Positions 1-6,484 of a stretch of 9,589 bases of DNA are shown here, piece by piece. Source of the stretch: Candidatus Dojkabacteria bacterium UBA5749 (GTDB taxonomy: Bacteria; Patescibacteriota; Dojkabacteria; SC72); contig DIFL01000032.1 of the NCBI GenBank assembly GCA_002419125.1, positions 6,759 through 16,347 on the forward strand, written 5' to 3'. A program made the position numbers and the translations under genes. The notes beneath the pieces are model-generated. The model was given only the letters and a program-made list of their open reading frames with translations, did not search any database and was not told the DNA's origin. Numbering within the stretch: position 1 is the first letter of the stretch; the number at the start of each line of letters is the position of its first letter.

Positions 1-228
1 GGTATTATCCTCACTATGTTTGATAGTAGAACAAGGCTTTCCTCTAATGTAGTTAAGGATGTAAGAGAGTTTTTCAAAGATACTGCCTTTCTAACAATTG
101 TTCCTCGAAATGTCCGGCTTTCTGAAGCACCCTCTTTTGGTAAAACCATATTTCAATATGACAGAAAGTCTTCTGGAGCAATAGCTTACAATAATTTAGC
201 AAAAGAATTTATTAATAGATTTCTTTAA
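1..228 (+). CDS. parA: ParA/Soj chromosome-partitioning ATPase, C-terminal part (5' end outside the window)
   Basis: The reading frame is open from the first base and ends at TAA 226-228, giving the last 75 residues of a longer protein; the ATG at 16 is internal. The segment contains the conserved Soj/ParA C-terminal stretch: a DSRT-L motif (residues 8-13 of the visible part), then P-R-N-V-R-L-S-E-A-P-S-F-G, then Y-D-x-K-S-x-G-A-x-A-Y and an L-A-K-E-F helix. The Walker A and B motifs would lie upstream and are not visible. ParA is a DNA-binding, deviant-Walker ATPase that dimerises on the nucleoid and moves ParB-parS complexes. parB follows after 17 bases, the usual parAB operon arrangement. 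The family call is secure; truncation by the window edge is the only uncertainty. Confidence 0.95.
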   Translation, partial: GIILTMFDSRTRLSSNVVKDVREFFKDTAFLTIVPRNVRLSEAPSFGKTIFQYDRKSSGAIAYNNLAKEFINRFL

Positions 229-245
229 ATTTTAAATCTTTAAAC

Positions 246-1118
246 ATGGAAGAAAATAGATTAGGAAAAGGATTAGCAGCATTAATTGATTCTAACCAGA
301 TAGATAACTCTTCAAGTTCATATAGGGAGAAATTTGATATTACTAAAATATTGCCTAATCCATTCCAACCTAGAATGAGAATAGAACCCAACGAATTAAT
401 TGGGTTAGCTGACTCTATTAGAGAAAGTGGTGTAATACAACCTTTAATTGTTACTAAAGATAAAAACTCAGACAAATATTTAATAATAGCTGGAGAAAGA
501 AGATTTAGAGCTGCACAGTTAGCTGGACTAAAATATGTCCCTATCGTTATAAAAGAATCCTCCCCACAGCAGATGTTAGAGTTAGCTTTAATTGAAAATA
601 TCCAAAGACAGGATTTAAATCCAATTGAAGAGGCATATGCATTTACACAACTCCAAGATGAATTTGGATTACCTCAAGATGAGATAGCAACAAAGGTTGG
701 TTTAAATAGAGTAACAATATCCAACAAGATGAGGCTTTTAAAGCTCCCTGAGCCTGTTAAAGAGGTAGTACTCAATGAAACCATATCAGAGGGCCATGCT
801 AGAGCTCTTCTGGGTATTAAGGACGAGGAATCATTAGTAGCTGCTACAGATATTGTAATAAAAAGAGGACTAAGTGTAAGACAAACTGAATCTTTGGTTA
901 GAAAGATTAATTACGGTAAAAGTGCTAAATACAAAACCTTACAAACAGACTATCCCGATTTACTTAGATATGGTGAAATGTTAACTAAAAAAATAGGATA
1001 CAGTACTAGTGTAAGAAGATTAAGTAAGGGGGGAAGAGTAATAATAAGATTTTTAAGTAAGAATGATTTAGAAGATTTACTTAGGAAATTAGGATTAGAA
1101 AGTTTTGACGAATTTTAA
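246..1118 (+). CDS. parB: ParB/Spo0J chromosome-partitioning CTPase and parS-binding protein
   Basis: This 290-residue protein is close to the family's usual size. It opens with R-L-G-K-G-L-A-A-L-I (residues 5-14), the ParA-stimulating N-terminal motif of Spo0J-type ParB. NPFQPR (38-43) begins the ParB/CTPase domain. GERRFR (83-88) is the nucleotide-binding arginine motif, and ENIQRQDLNPIEEA (117-130) is the next conserved block. A helix-turn-helix follows (about 143-164), then EGHARALLGI (182-191), which belongs to the parS-binding domain. The C-terminal part (about 240-282) resembles the dimerisation domain. Known family role: it loads at parS, spreads as a CTP-dependent clamp, and recruits ParA and often SMC. 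The ATG at 246 starts just before the conserved motif, so it is well placed, yet there is no Shine-Dalgarno sequence before it. The stop codon overlaps the convergent methyltransferase stop by four bases. I saw no parS palindrome in the window. Confidence 0.97.
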   Translation: MEENRLGKGLAALIDSNQIDNSSSSYREKFDITKILPNPFQPRMRIEPNELIGLADSIRESGVIQPLIVTKDKNSDKYLIIAGERRFRAAQLAGLKYVPIVIKESSPQQMLELALIENIQRQDLNPIEEAYAFTQLQDEFGLPQDEIATKVGLNRVTISNKMRLLKLPEPVKEVVLNETISEGHARALLGIKDEESLVAATDIVIKRGLSVRQTESLVRKINYGKSAKYKTLQTDYPDLLRYGEMLTKKIGYSTSVRRLSKGGRVIIRFLSKNDLEDLLRKLGLESFDEF

Positions 1119-1858
1119 CTTACCTCTTGTCTTAACTTTTCATACATTAATACACCTGCACTAACACTTACATTAAGAGAACCAATACCCTCTCTCATTG
1201 GTATTGATACTTTTTCATCTACCCTCTCAAGCATACCTGTAGAAATACCAGTATCTTCAGAGCCTAAAATAAAGGCACATGGACCAGTTAAATCTACCTT
1301 GAAATATGTCTCTCCTTCCATATGTATTCCAAATATTTTCATTCCCTCTTTTTTCATCTCCTTAACTGCACTAAAAAGATTCATCTCTACTAAAGGAATT
1401 CTCTCAGCTGCTCCCATTGAAATCCTTATAGTTTCATCAGTAATTAGGTTAACATCACTAGGGTGAGTAATAACTCCATTAACACCTGTTGCAAATGCTG
1501 TTCTTAATATGGCTGCAATATTTTGGGTGTACTTAAGATCATCTAGGATTAAAAAAAAGGGCATTTTGTTTTCAGAGTAAATACTCTTAAAAAGCTCAGA
1601 TAATTCCCATTGGTTTTGAGAAATCATCATACCTACTACACTCTCTGAGTTAGAAGCACGAAGCCTTCTCATTAATGTTTTTTTGGGAACTCTAATAATG
1701 GGGATATGTTTTTCTGAAGCTAACTGTACAATTTCTTTTGTCTTTTCATCTCTGTAAGCACTACTTGCTAAATATATTCGCTCAAAATCTCTACCCTCAC
1801 GAAGTAGTTCTAACAGTGCATTTTTACTCTCTATTTGGATAAATCTTTCTTTACTCAT
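1115..1858 (-). CDS. SpoU/TrmH-family RNA 2'-O-methyltransferase (RlmB-like)
   Basis: The protein has 247 residues, close to RlmB (about 243 in E. coli). Residues 1-80 resemble the small L30e-like RNA-binding domain that precedes the SPOUT fold in RlmB/TrmH proteins. The three SpoU motifs are present: motif 1 N-I-A-A-I-L-R-T (113-120, with the catalytic-type Arg119), motif 2 L-G-S-E-D-T-G-I (198-205), and motif 3 I-P-M-R-E-G-I-G-S-L-N-V-S-V-S-A-G (219-235), which forms the SAM-binding trefoil knot. R-I-S-M-G-A (145-150) matches the S-A-G-A block before motif 2. Family members methylate ribose 2'-OH on rRNA (for example Gm2251 in 23S) or tRNA Gm18. The exact target cannot be read here, but the position two bases after rpmA (L27) favours 23S rRNA. 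It is the last gene of the minus-strand series; its TAA shares the TTAA at 1115-1118 with the end of parB. Confidence 0.92.
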   Translation of the reverse strand: MSKERFIQIESKNALLELLREGRDFERIYLASSAYRDEKTKEIVQLASEKHIPIIRVPKKTLMRRLRASNSESVVGMMISQNQWELSELFKSIYSENKMPFFLILDDLKYTQNIAAILRTAFATGVNGVITHPSDVNLITDETIRISMGAAERIPLVEMNLFSAVKEMKKEGMKIFGIHMEGETYFKVDLTGPCAFILGSEDTGISTGMLERVDEKVSIPMREGIGSLNVSVSAGVLMYEKLRQEVS

Positions 1859-1860
1859 CT

Positions 1861-2130
1861 CTACTGTAGAGATTCTACCACATCTACGAAGTACTGACCT
1901 CTTTTGAAGCCACTCATTCTTCTAAATTTTACAAAGCCATCTGTTTTAGCATGAATTGAGTAATCCTTGGAAGAGTAAGCATTCTTTCCAGGATGATATA
2001 CAGAACCTCTCTGCTTTAAAATTATATTCCCAGCAGAAACCAACTCTCCCTCGTACTTCTTAACACCAAGTCTCTTACCTGCAACATGTCCCCCCATTGT
2101 TACGCTACCTGCTCCTACTACATGTGACAT
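1861..2130 (-). CDS. rpmA: 50S ribosomal protein L27
   Basis: This is a normal-length L27 (89 residues). KRLGVKKY (19-26), AGNIILKQRGS (33-43), HPGKN (46-50), and DGFVKF (64-69) are conserved L27 blocks. L27 sits at the base of the central protuberance and its N-terminal tail reaches the peptidyl-transferase centre, helping place tRNA ends. The odd part is that tail: the common AHKKGGGSxxNGRDS-type sequence is replaced here by S-H-V-V-G-A-G-S-V-T-M-G-G-H-V, without the usual lysines or the N-G-R-D block. There is no Firmicutes-type cleavable N-terminal extension. The start is ATG 2130 with GAG a few bases upstream. The gene ends two bases before the SpoU methyltransferase and begins 22 bases after the Trm11-like methyltransferase, which separates it from its usual neighbour L21. 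Confidence 0.95.
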   Translation of the reverse strand: MSHVVGAGSVTMGGHVAGKRLGVKKYEGELVSAGNIILKQRGSVYHPGKNAYSSKDYSIHAKTDGFVKFRRMSGFKRGQYFVDVVESLQ

Positions 2131-2152
2131 TTCTCAATATTAATTAATTTAA

Positions 2153-3319
2153 CTACCTCTTTTCGAGTATGAAAATATTCCTTGCAATAATACTATTTAT
2201 CCTCTTCCATTTCAAGTCCCCTTTTGTATAACTTCTATTTAGTACGTTCCATTTTTTATCTATAAATTGGGATATATTAATATCTATCCAACCTTTTTTA
2301 GTTTTATACGAAGGCAGTATTAATACAACTTTAAATCCCCTACTACTCATCTGATTTACAACATTAAAGAAATTTTTGTAAAGTTTAGTAATATCTACAA
2401 TCAATTCATTAGCTTTATACTCAGTTAGAATTTTCTTTTGAGGTGGGCCCATATATGGTTCACATACAATTGCATTAATTGAAGTTCTCTTTAAATCTTT
2501 AAGAACCTTTCTCTCAACATTATTTATATCTAATTGAAATATATTATATTTTGTATCAGTAATAATGTTTTCTTTAGATAGCCATTGAATATTTTTAGAA
2601 AGAGAGTCTAGTGCTATTAAATCTATATCTGTTCCTAAGATATCAAACCCTAATACAGCAGCTTCCATTAATATTGTTCCACTTCCACAGAAAGGATCCC
2701 AGATAATACCCTCGCGAAGTCCAGTTAAATTACACATAATTCTCGCAAGTTTTTGGGGAAGTACTCCCATTTCAAAATCGGCTTCGGGTCTTTGAGTATC
2801 TCTTTTAACAAAAGAGTAAATATCTTGAATACCTAAGGTCTTACCATACATATTTGCACTATTAGATTGAAAAATACATAACTCAAAACCATTTTCTAAC
2901 ACTTTATTGTTATATATCTGTGCAGCGTTTAGCTCTCTTGTTTTGGGAAGAATAAACCGAACTCCTATCTTACTACTTCTAAATCCTCTCTTAATTTCAT
3001 TTGCTAATCTTTGGATATCTTTTATAGTAAGAGTGTTCTCTCCAAGAATAGATATTCCATAGGTGATTTTCTTTTTCTCAAAGAAAGGATTTAAAAAAGA
3101 ATCAAGATTATCAATTACTTCTCCATATCTAATAAAGCCACCCAATCTCTTAAATATTTCATCCATTAGTGAAGGTGTAATACTATTACTTTCAACTAAA
3201 AGGATTGTATTACTAACTTTATGAATACTATCTTTTGAAAGATTGAATGATTCAAATACTGCACAAAGCTCTGCTTGGGAGAAATCAAAAAAACTACCAC
3301 ACTCAAAAAAATATCGCAT
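2153..3319 (-). CDS. Trm11/THUMP-type (UPF0020) SAM-dependent RNA methyltransferase
   Basis: The protein has 388 residues. The first 170 or so are divergent, and a THUMP-like RNA-binding region is likely there but not provable by eye. The C-terminal half is a Rossmann methyltransferase: R-D-T-Q-R-P-E (173-179), then G-V-L-P-Q-K-L-A-R-I-M (185-195), the SAM-binding motif I D-P-F-C-G-S-G-T-I-L-M-E-A (208-220), and motif II G-T-D-I-D (229-233). Motif IV is C-E-P-Y-M-G-P-P (286-293) where the family usually has D/N-P-P-Y-G. This layout is that of Trm11/Trm-G10 enzymes, which make N2-methylguanosine in tRNA, and of related rRNA enzymes such as RlmL; a DNA target is less likely. Its ATG overlaps the L21 stop as TAATG (3317-3321), so translation is probably coupled to L21. 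Family confidence is high; substrate is unknown. Confidence 0.85.
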   Translation of the reverse strand: MRYFFECGSFFDFSQAELCAVFESFNLSKDSIHKVSNTILLVESNSITPSLMDEIFKRLGGFIRYGEVIDNLDSFLNPFFEKKKITYGISILGENTLTIKDIQRLANEIKRGFRSSKIGVRFILPKTRELNAAQIYNNKVLENGFELCIFQSNSANMYGKTLGIQDIYSFVKRDTQRPEADFEMGVLPQKLARIMCNLTGLREGIIWDPFCGSGTILMEAAVLGFDILGTDIDLIALDSLSKNIQWLSKENIITDTKYNIFQLDINNVERKVLKDLKRTSINAIVCEPYMGPPQKKILTEYKANELIVDITKLYKNFFNVVNQMSSRGFKVVLILPSYKTKKGWIDINISQFIDKKWNVLNRSYTKGDLKWKRINSIIARNIFILEKR

Positions 3320-3651
3320 TAGACTATCTTTTTTACTAATACTCTACTAATTAATGCTCTGTATCCAAAACTTCTTCTATATCTAGATTTAGCCTTGTAT
3401 TTAAATACATCTACCTTGTCATCTTTCTTCTGGGAGGTAATCTCAAGAGTAACTTTACTACCCTCAACTATTGGATTTCCAATCTTTACATCCTCTCCAT
3501 CTACAAAAAGTAATACATCTTTAATTTCTACTTTATCACCCTTCTTACCTTCAAGTTTGTTTACCTCATACTCCATTCCTTCGTATACTTTCAACTGTAC
3601 GCCAGAAATCTTTATTACTGCAAATTTTTCTTTTTTCTCTGTTTTATTCAT
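3319..3651 (-). CDS. rplU: 50S ribosomal protein L21
   Basis: The chosen ATG at 3651 gives a 110-residue protein, close to the family's usual 100-110. An in-frame TTG two codons upstream (3657) is possible but has no better ribosome-binding site. Recognisable L21 features, in this numbering, are K-F-A-V-I-K-I-S-G-V-Q-L-K-V (residues 9-22; usually a Y-A-V-I-x-x-G-G-K-Q pattern), D-V-L-L-F (45-49), V-K-I-G-N-P-I-V-E-G (55-64) and the basic C-terminal K-S-R-Y-R-R-S-F-G-Y-R (88-98), which contacts 23S rRNA. L21 binds the 50S subunit near L20 and is needed for assembly. The usual G-G-K-Q is S-G-V-Q here, a modest change. It lies 24 bases downstream of the SEDS gene stop, and its stop is fused to the next start. 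No Shine-Dalgarno sequence or L21-leader structure is apparent. Confidence 0.94.
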   Translation of the reverse strand: MNKTEKKEKFAVIKISGVQLKVYEGMEYEVNKLEGKKGDKVEIKDVLLFVDGEDVKIGNPIVEGSKVTLEITSQKKDDKVDVFKYKAKSRYRRSFGYRALISRVLVKKIV

Positions 3652-3675
3652 GACCAAAGGATTTTAAGTTATAAA

Positions 3676-4983
3676 TCAATAATTGTCAATTATACTCTTT
3701 TCTACGGTATTCGTAGAATCTCTGTTTATTATACTTTGAACTACACCTAAAGAAAAGAGTGTAATTAAAGTAATTGTTCCTCCAGAACTTACTAAAGGAA
3801 GAGGTATGCCTGTAGCAGGTATTACTCCTAAATTAGTACCGATATTAACAAAAATTTCTAAAAGTATTTTTAAGGCAATTCCTACTAAAATTATTGAGTA
3901 CAGGGTATTACCAGATTTATCCAGCGATACAACAAGAATTCGAACTATTAATATCCCATATAGAGTAATTAAGAAAAGACAACCTACTAACCCAAACTCT
4001 TCTGCAAACGAAGCAAATATGAAATCTGTCTGATGTTCTGGTAAGAAATCTCTTTTACTCTGTGTTCCATTACCAAAACCTTTCCCAAATATCTGGCCAG
4101 AACCTATTGCTATTCTTGCTTGATTTACATTAAATCCAATATCTTTAGTACTAGTAGTTGGATTCAGAAATGCTTCAATTCTATCTTTCTGATATTCCTT
4201 TAAAACGTTTTTATATAGGAGTACTGAAGAAGAACCAATTAGAAATCCTATTGCTAAACTAACAACTACAACTAATTTCCAATTCTTTCTATAGTAGAAA
4301 GCGAATACAGAAATTATTATTCCTAAAATAGAAAGAAGTATATATACCCAATTATCAGTAAAACTAATTAAAAAAATAGAGGATGAAATTAGCCCAATGA
4401 TTATTAGTGCAATACTGTTTCTTAGTTGATCACTTAATCCTGTAAAGGCTACAACAAACCAAATAATTAGGGTTAAAAAGGACATACTCCCTGCTGGTTC
4501 AAAATATATTAGTAGAAATATTGGTAAAACAAGAATGAAAGATATTAGTAGTAACACCCATTGATTATATTTGTTCTTTAAAGAAAATATACTTGCTGTT
4601 GTTAAGATAACAGTTATTTTAGCTATCTCAGATGGTTGAATCTGTATTCCCCCTATCACTAACCATCTTTGGACATTGTTAATAACTGGTCCGATTAAAA
4701 ATACTAATGCTAATAACAGTAAGGTTAAAAAATATATTGGGATAACAACCTGGGGATATTTTAATAAAGAAAAATCTATTCTGGATGTAATAAAAAATAC
4801 TATATATCCAATTAATAGGAAGAGAACCTGTTTTCTTATTATTTCTAAATCTCCAAACTGTCCATTACTCTCTATTGTTGTAGATAATAAGGTAAAAATT
4901 CCGATTATTGAAATAATAACTGTAGGTATAAAAATAAACAGGTCTAGTTTTAACCCCTTCTTTTCTTTTTTAATTAGATTCAT
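3676..4983 (-). CDS. rodA: SEDS-family peptidoglycan glycosyltransferase, RodA-like (RodA/FtsW/SpoVE)
   Basis: The protein is 435 residues and strongly hydrophobic, with about ten membrane helices. SEDS signatures are present: N-N-V-Q-R-W-L-V-I-G-G (102-112) then Q-P-S-E-I-A-K (116-122); R-I-E-A-F-L-N-P (268-275); A-I-G-S-G-Q-I-F-G-K-G (292-302); L-P-E-H-Q-T-D-F-I-F-A (314-324), where Asp320 matches the essential Asp of RodA; and N-I-G-T-N-L-G (380-386) with T-G-I-P-L-P-L-V-S-S-G-G (391-402). T-G-I-P-L-P is RodA-like, FtsW usually having K-G-L-T-L-P. The usual Q/E-P-D-L/F-G is altered to E-P-A-G (162-165). Known role: it polymerises lipid II into glycan strands with a class B PBP; none is encoded here. 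The ATG overlaps the previous gene's TGA (ATGA at 4980-4983), with AAAGG three bases before the start. Context beside ftsZ would suit FtsW, so the RodA/FtsW choice is open. Confidence 0.9.
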   Translation of the reverse strand: MNLIKKEKKGLKLDLFIFIPTVIISIIGIFTLLSTTIESNGQFGDLEIIRKQVLFLLIGYIVFFITSRIDFSLLKYPQVVIPIYFLTLLLLALVFLIGPVINNVQRWLVIGGIQIQPSEIAKITVILTTASIFSLKNKYNQWVLLLISFILVLPIFLLIYFEPAGSMSFLTLIIWFVVAFTGLSDQLRNSIALIIIGLISSSIFLISFTDNWVYILLSILGIIISVFAFYYRKNWKLVVVVSLAIGFLIGSSSVLLYKNVLKEYQKDRIEAFLNPTTSTKDIGFNVNQARIAIGSGQIFGKGFGNGTQSKRDFLPEHQTDFIFASFAEEFGLVGCLFLITLYGILIVRILVVSLDKSGNTLYSIILVGIALKILLEIFVNIGTNLGVIPATGIPLPLVSSGGTITLITLFSLGVVQSIINRDSTNTVEKSIIDNY

Positions 4984-5225
4984 AAACCTTTAATCTCAAT
5001 TAACTTTTTCTTACTTTTGAAACCTTTTAATATTACTACAGAAGACTTCATAACATCAAAATGTAAAGAAAGAAAATCTATTAATTCAATATTAGCAGAA
5101 TTTTGAAAAGGTTTACTCTTAAGATCTATATGGTAGATAACTCCCTCTTTGTTGATACTTCTTACTTTCGCTGAGGTTTTAACTGAAACTTCAATAATCA
5201 CAATTTTATTTTTTCTTTCCAGCAA
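4980..5225 (-). CDS. DUF167/YggU-family small protein
   Basis: This 81-residue protein fits the DUF167 (UPF0235, YggU) pattern: an N-terminal I-I-E-V-S-V-K strand (10-16), a middle H-I-D-L-K-S-K-P (32-39) followed by N-S-A-N (42-45; usually G-K-A-N), a helix with L-I-D-F-L-S-L (48-54), then S-S-V-V-I-L-K-G-F-K-S-K-K-K (61-74) and I-E-I-K-G-L at the end. The biochemical role of the family is not established; members are often near yggT and division or proline-biosynthesis genes. The start is uncertain: TTG 5225 lies inside the end of ftsZ (20-base overlap, GAGAAAG four bases upstream), while GTG 5201 begins just after the ftsZ stop and would give a 73-residue protein keeping the conserved core. 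There is no in-frame ATG near the start. The TGA stop overlaps the rodA ATG, strong support for a real, translationally coupled gene. Confidence 0.78.
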   Translation of the reverse strand: MLERKNKIVIIEVSVKTSAKVRSINKEGVIYHIDLKSKPFQNSANIELIDFLSLHFDVMKSSVVILKGFKSKKKLIEIKGL

Positions 5226-6447
5226 ACATCTTTCTCATAAAAGCAGGCTTATCCAGTGGGTCATCAAAGTCATCATCAGAAATATTTTCTACTTTTCTAG
5301 TAGCTCCTTTGTAAACATCTTGTTGCTCATCTACCTCCAAATCTTTCTCTTGTTCTAGTAGGTCAAAAATCTTTTCTTCTTCTTTCTGTGGTTTTTCTTC
5401 TTCTTCAAATACGTTAATTGTATCTGATGCTGAACCTAGCCCAAAGATATCTGTATCATCTTCATCTCCTTTTTGTTGTTTAGTAAATACCTGTTTTTTC
5501 TCATCAAACCCTGTAGCTACAATTGTAATAACTAACTCCTCTCCCAAAGATGGATCTATCTGAGCACCGAACTTAATATTTGCAGAAGGGTCAACAGCCT
5601 CCTGAATTAATTCTGATACCATACTAATCTCAGGTAGTGTTAAATCTGCACCTACAATATTGTAAAGGACTCCAGTTGCTCCCTCTATAGACATATCCAG
5701 TAGAGGAGAGGAGGTTGCCTCTCTTGCCGCTAACTCTGCCCTCTTTTCTCCACTTGCCCTTCCTATTCCCATTAAAGCAGTACCTGCATTTTGCATAACC
5801 GACTTAGCGTCATTAAAATCAGCATTAATATATCCAGTCTGACTTATTAATGTAGAGATACTATTTACTCCTTCAGCTAAAACAGAATCAACCATTTTCA
5901 TTGCTTCTATAAAGGAGATATTTGCATCTGCAATTTCTAGAAGTCTTTGATTTGGAACAACTATTAATGTGTCTACCTTATCTCTAAGAGTATTAATTCC
6001 TTCTTCAGCTATCTCTCTTCTTCTGTTTCCTTCGAAATCAAAGGGCCTTGTTACAACTGCAACAGTTAAAGCACCCATATTTTTTGCAACACCCGCTATA
6101 ATGGGAGCAGCTCCAGTACCAGTTCCACCACCCATACCCGCAGTAATAAAGACCATATCTGCACCCTCTAGATGCTCTTGAATCTCGTCCAAACTCTCCT
6201 CGGCTGCTTGTGCCCCAAGTTCCTGATTACCACCTACTCCAAGACCTTTTGTAAGGTTCTCACCTAACTGGAGTGTTACAGGTGCTTTAGATAACTTAAG
6301 AGTTTGAGCATCTGTATTAAAAGCCATAAACTCAACTCCAGGGATATCGTAATCAGATAACATTGTGTTTATTGCATTACACCCTCCCCCACCGACTCCA
6401 ATAACTTTAATCTTGGCAACGGGATCTACATTTGTTGTGACTAACAT
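5206..6447 (-). CDS. ftsZ: Cell division protein FtsZ (tubulin-like GTPase)
   Basis: This is a complete FtsZ of 413 residues. The nucleotide-binding domain shows G-V-G-G-G-G-C-N-A-I (17-26), F-N-T-D-A-Q-T-L (43-50), the tubulin signature G-G-G-T-G-T-G (106-112), and P-F-D-F-E-G-N-R-R (135-143). The T7 synergy loop is N-A-D-F-N-D (208-213), with both catalytic-type Asp residues (210, 213), so GTPase activity is expected. The globular part ends near 320 and is followed by an acidic, Glu/Gln-rich linker (about 325-390). The conserved C-terminal peptide D-P-L-D-K-P-A-F-M-R-K-M (396-407) is the docking site for FtsA and other anchors, and the protein finishes with a basic G-K-K-K tail. It polymerises on the inner membrane face to form the division ring. 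The gene starts at ATG 6447 (only a weak AGAG upstream), 37 bases after ftsA, and overlaps the DUF167 gene. Confidence 0.99.
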   Translation of the reverse strand: MLVTTNVDPVAKIKVIGVGGGGCNAINTMLSDYDIPGVEFMAFNTDAQTLKLSKAPVTLQLGENLTKGLGVGGNQELGAQAAEESLDEIQEHLEGADMVFITAGMGGGTGTGAAPIIAGVAKNMGALTVAVVTRPFDFEGNRRREIAEEGINTLRDKVDTLIVVPNQRLLEIADANISFIEAMKMVDSVLAEGVNSISTLISQTGYINADFNDAKSVMQNAGTALMGIGRASGEKRAELAAREATSSPLLDMSIEGATGVLYNIVGADLTLPEISMVSELIQEAVDPSANIKFGAQIDPSLGEELVITIVATGFDEKKQVFTKQQKGDEDDTDIFGLGSASDTINVFEEEEKPQKEEEKIFDLLEQEKDLEVDEQQDVYKGATRKVENISDDDFDDPLDKPAFMRKMFAGKKK

Positions 6448-6484
6448 ACTCTAAATTAACCTTACATTTTATATTCTAGGCAGT

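Noticed and set aside
1..1118. A parS site near parAB
   Set aside because: I looked for the TGTTTCACGTGAAACA-type palindrome on both strands across the window and saw no close match; CACGTG itself does not appear by eye. A computed search with mismatches over the whole genome would settle it.
2135..2152. ATTAATTAATTTAA-type palindromic AT tract between the methyltransferase and L27
   Set aside because: Low-complexity AT sequence in an AT-rich genome; no clear promoter spacing or hairpin.
3395..3667. 90-residue plus-strand open frame
   Set aside because: It is antisense to L21, which has clear family motifs; the product is Ser/Thr-rich shadow sequence with no recognisable motif.
3652..3675. 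Terminator or L21-leader element between rodA and rplU
   Set aside because: Only 24 bases without a GC-rich hairpin or T-run, too short for the known L21 leader structure.
4980..4982. Possible TGA-to-glycine recoding, suggested by the CPR-like character and the tRNA-Gly
   Set aside because: The tRNA-Gly anticodon is GCC, not UCA. The TGA ending the DUF167 gene overlaps the rodA ATG as a normal ATGA junction, and no other TGA interrupts a conserved frame.
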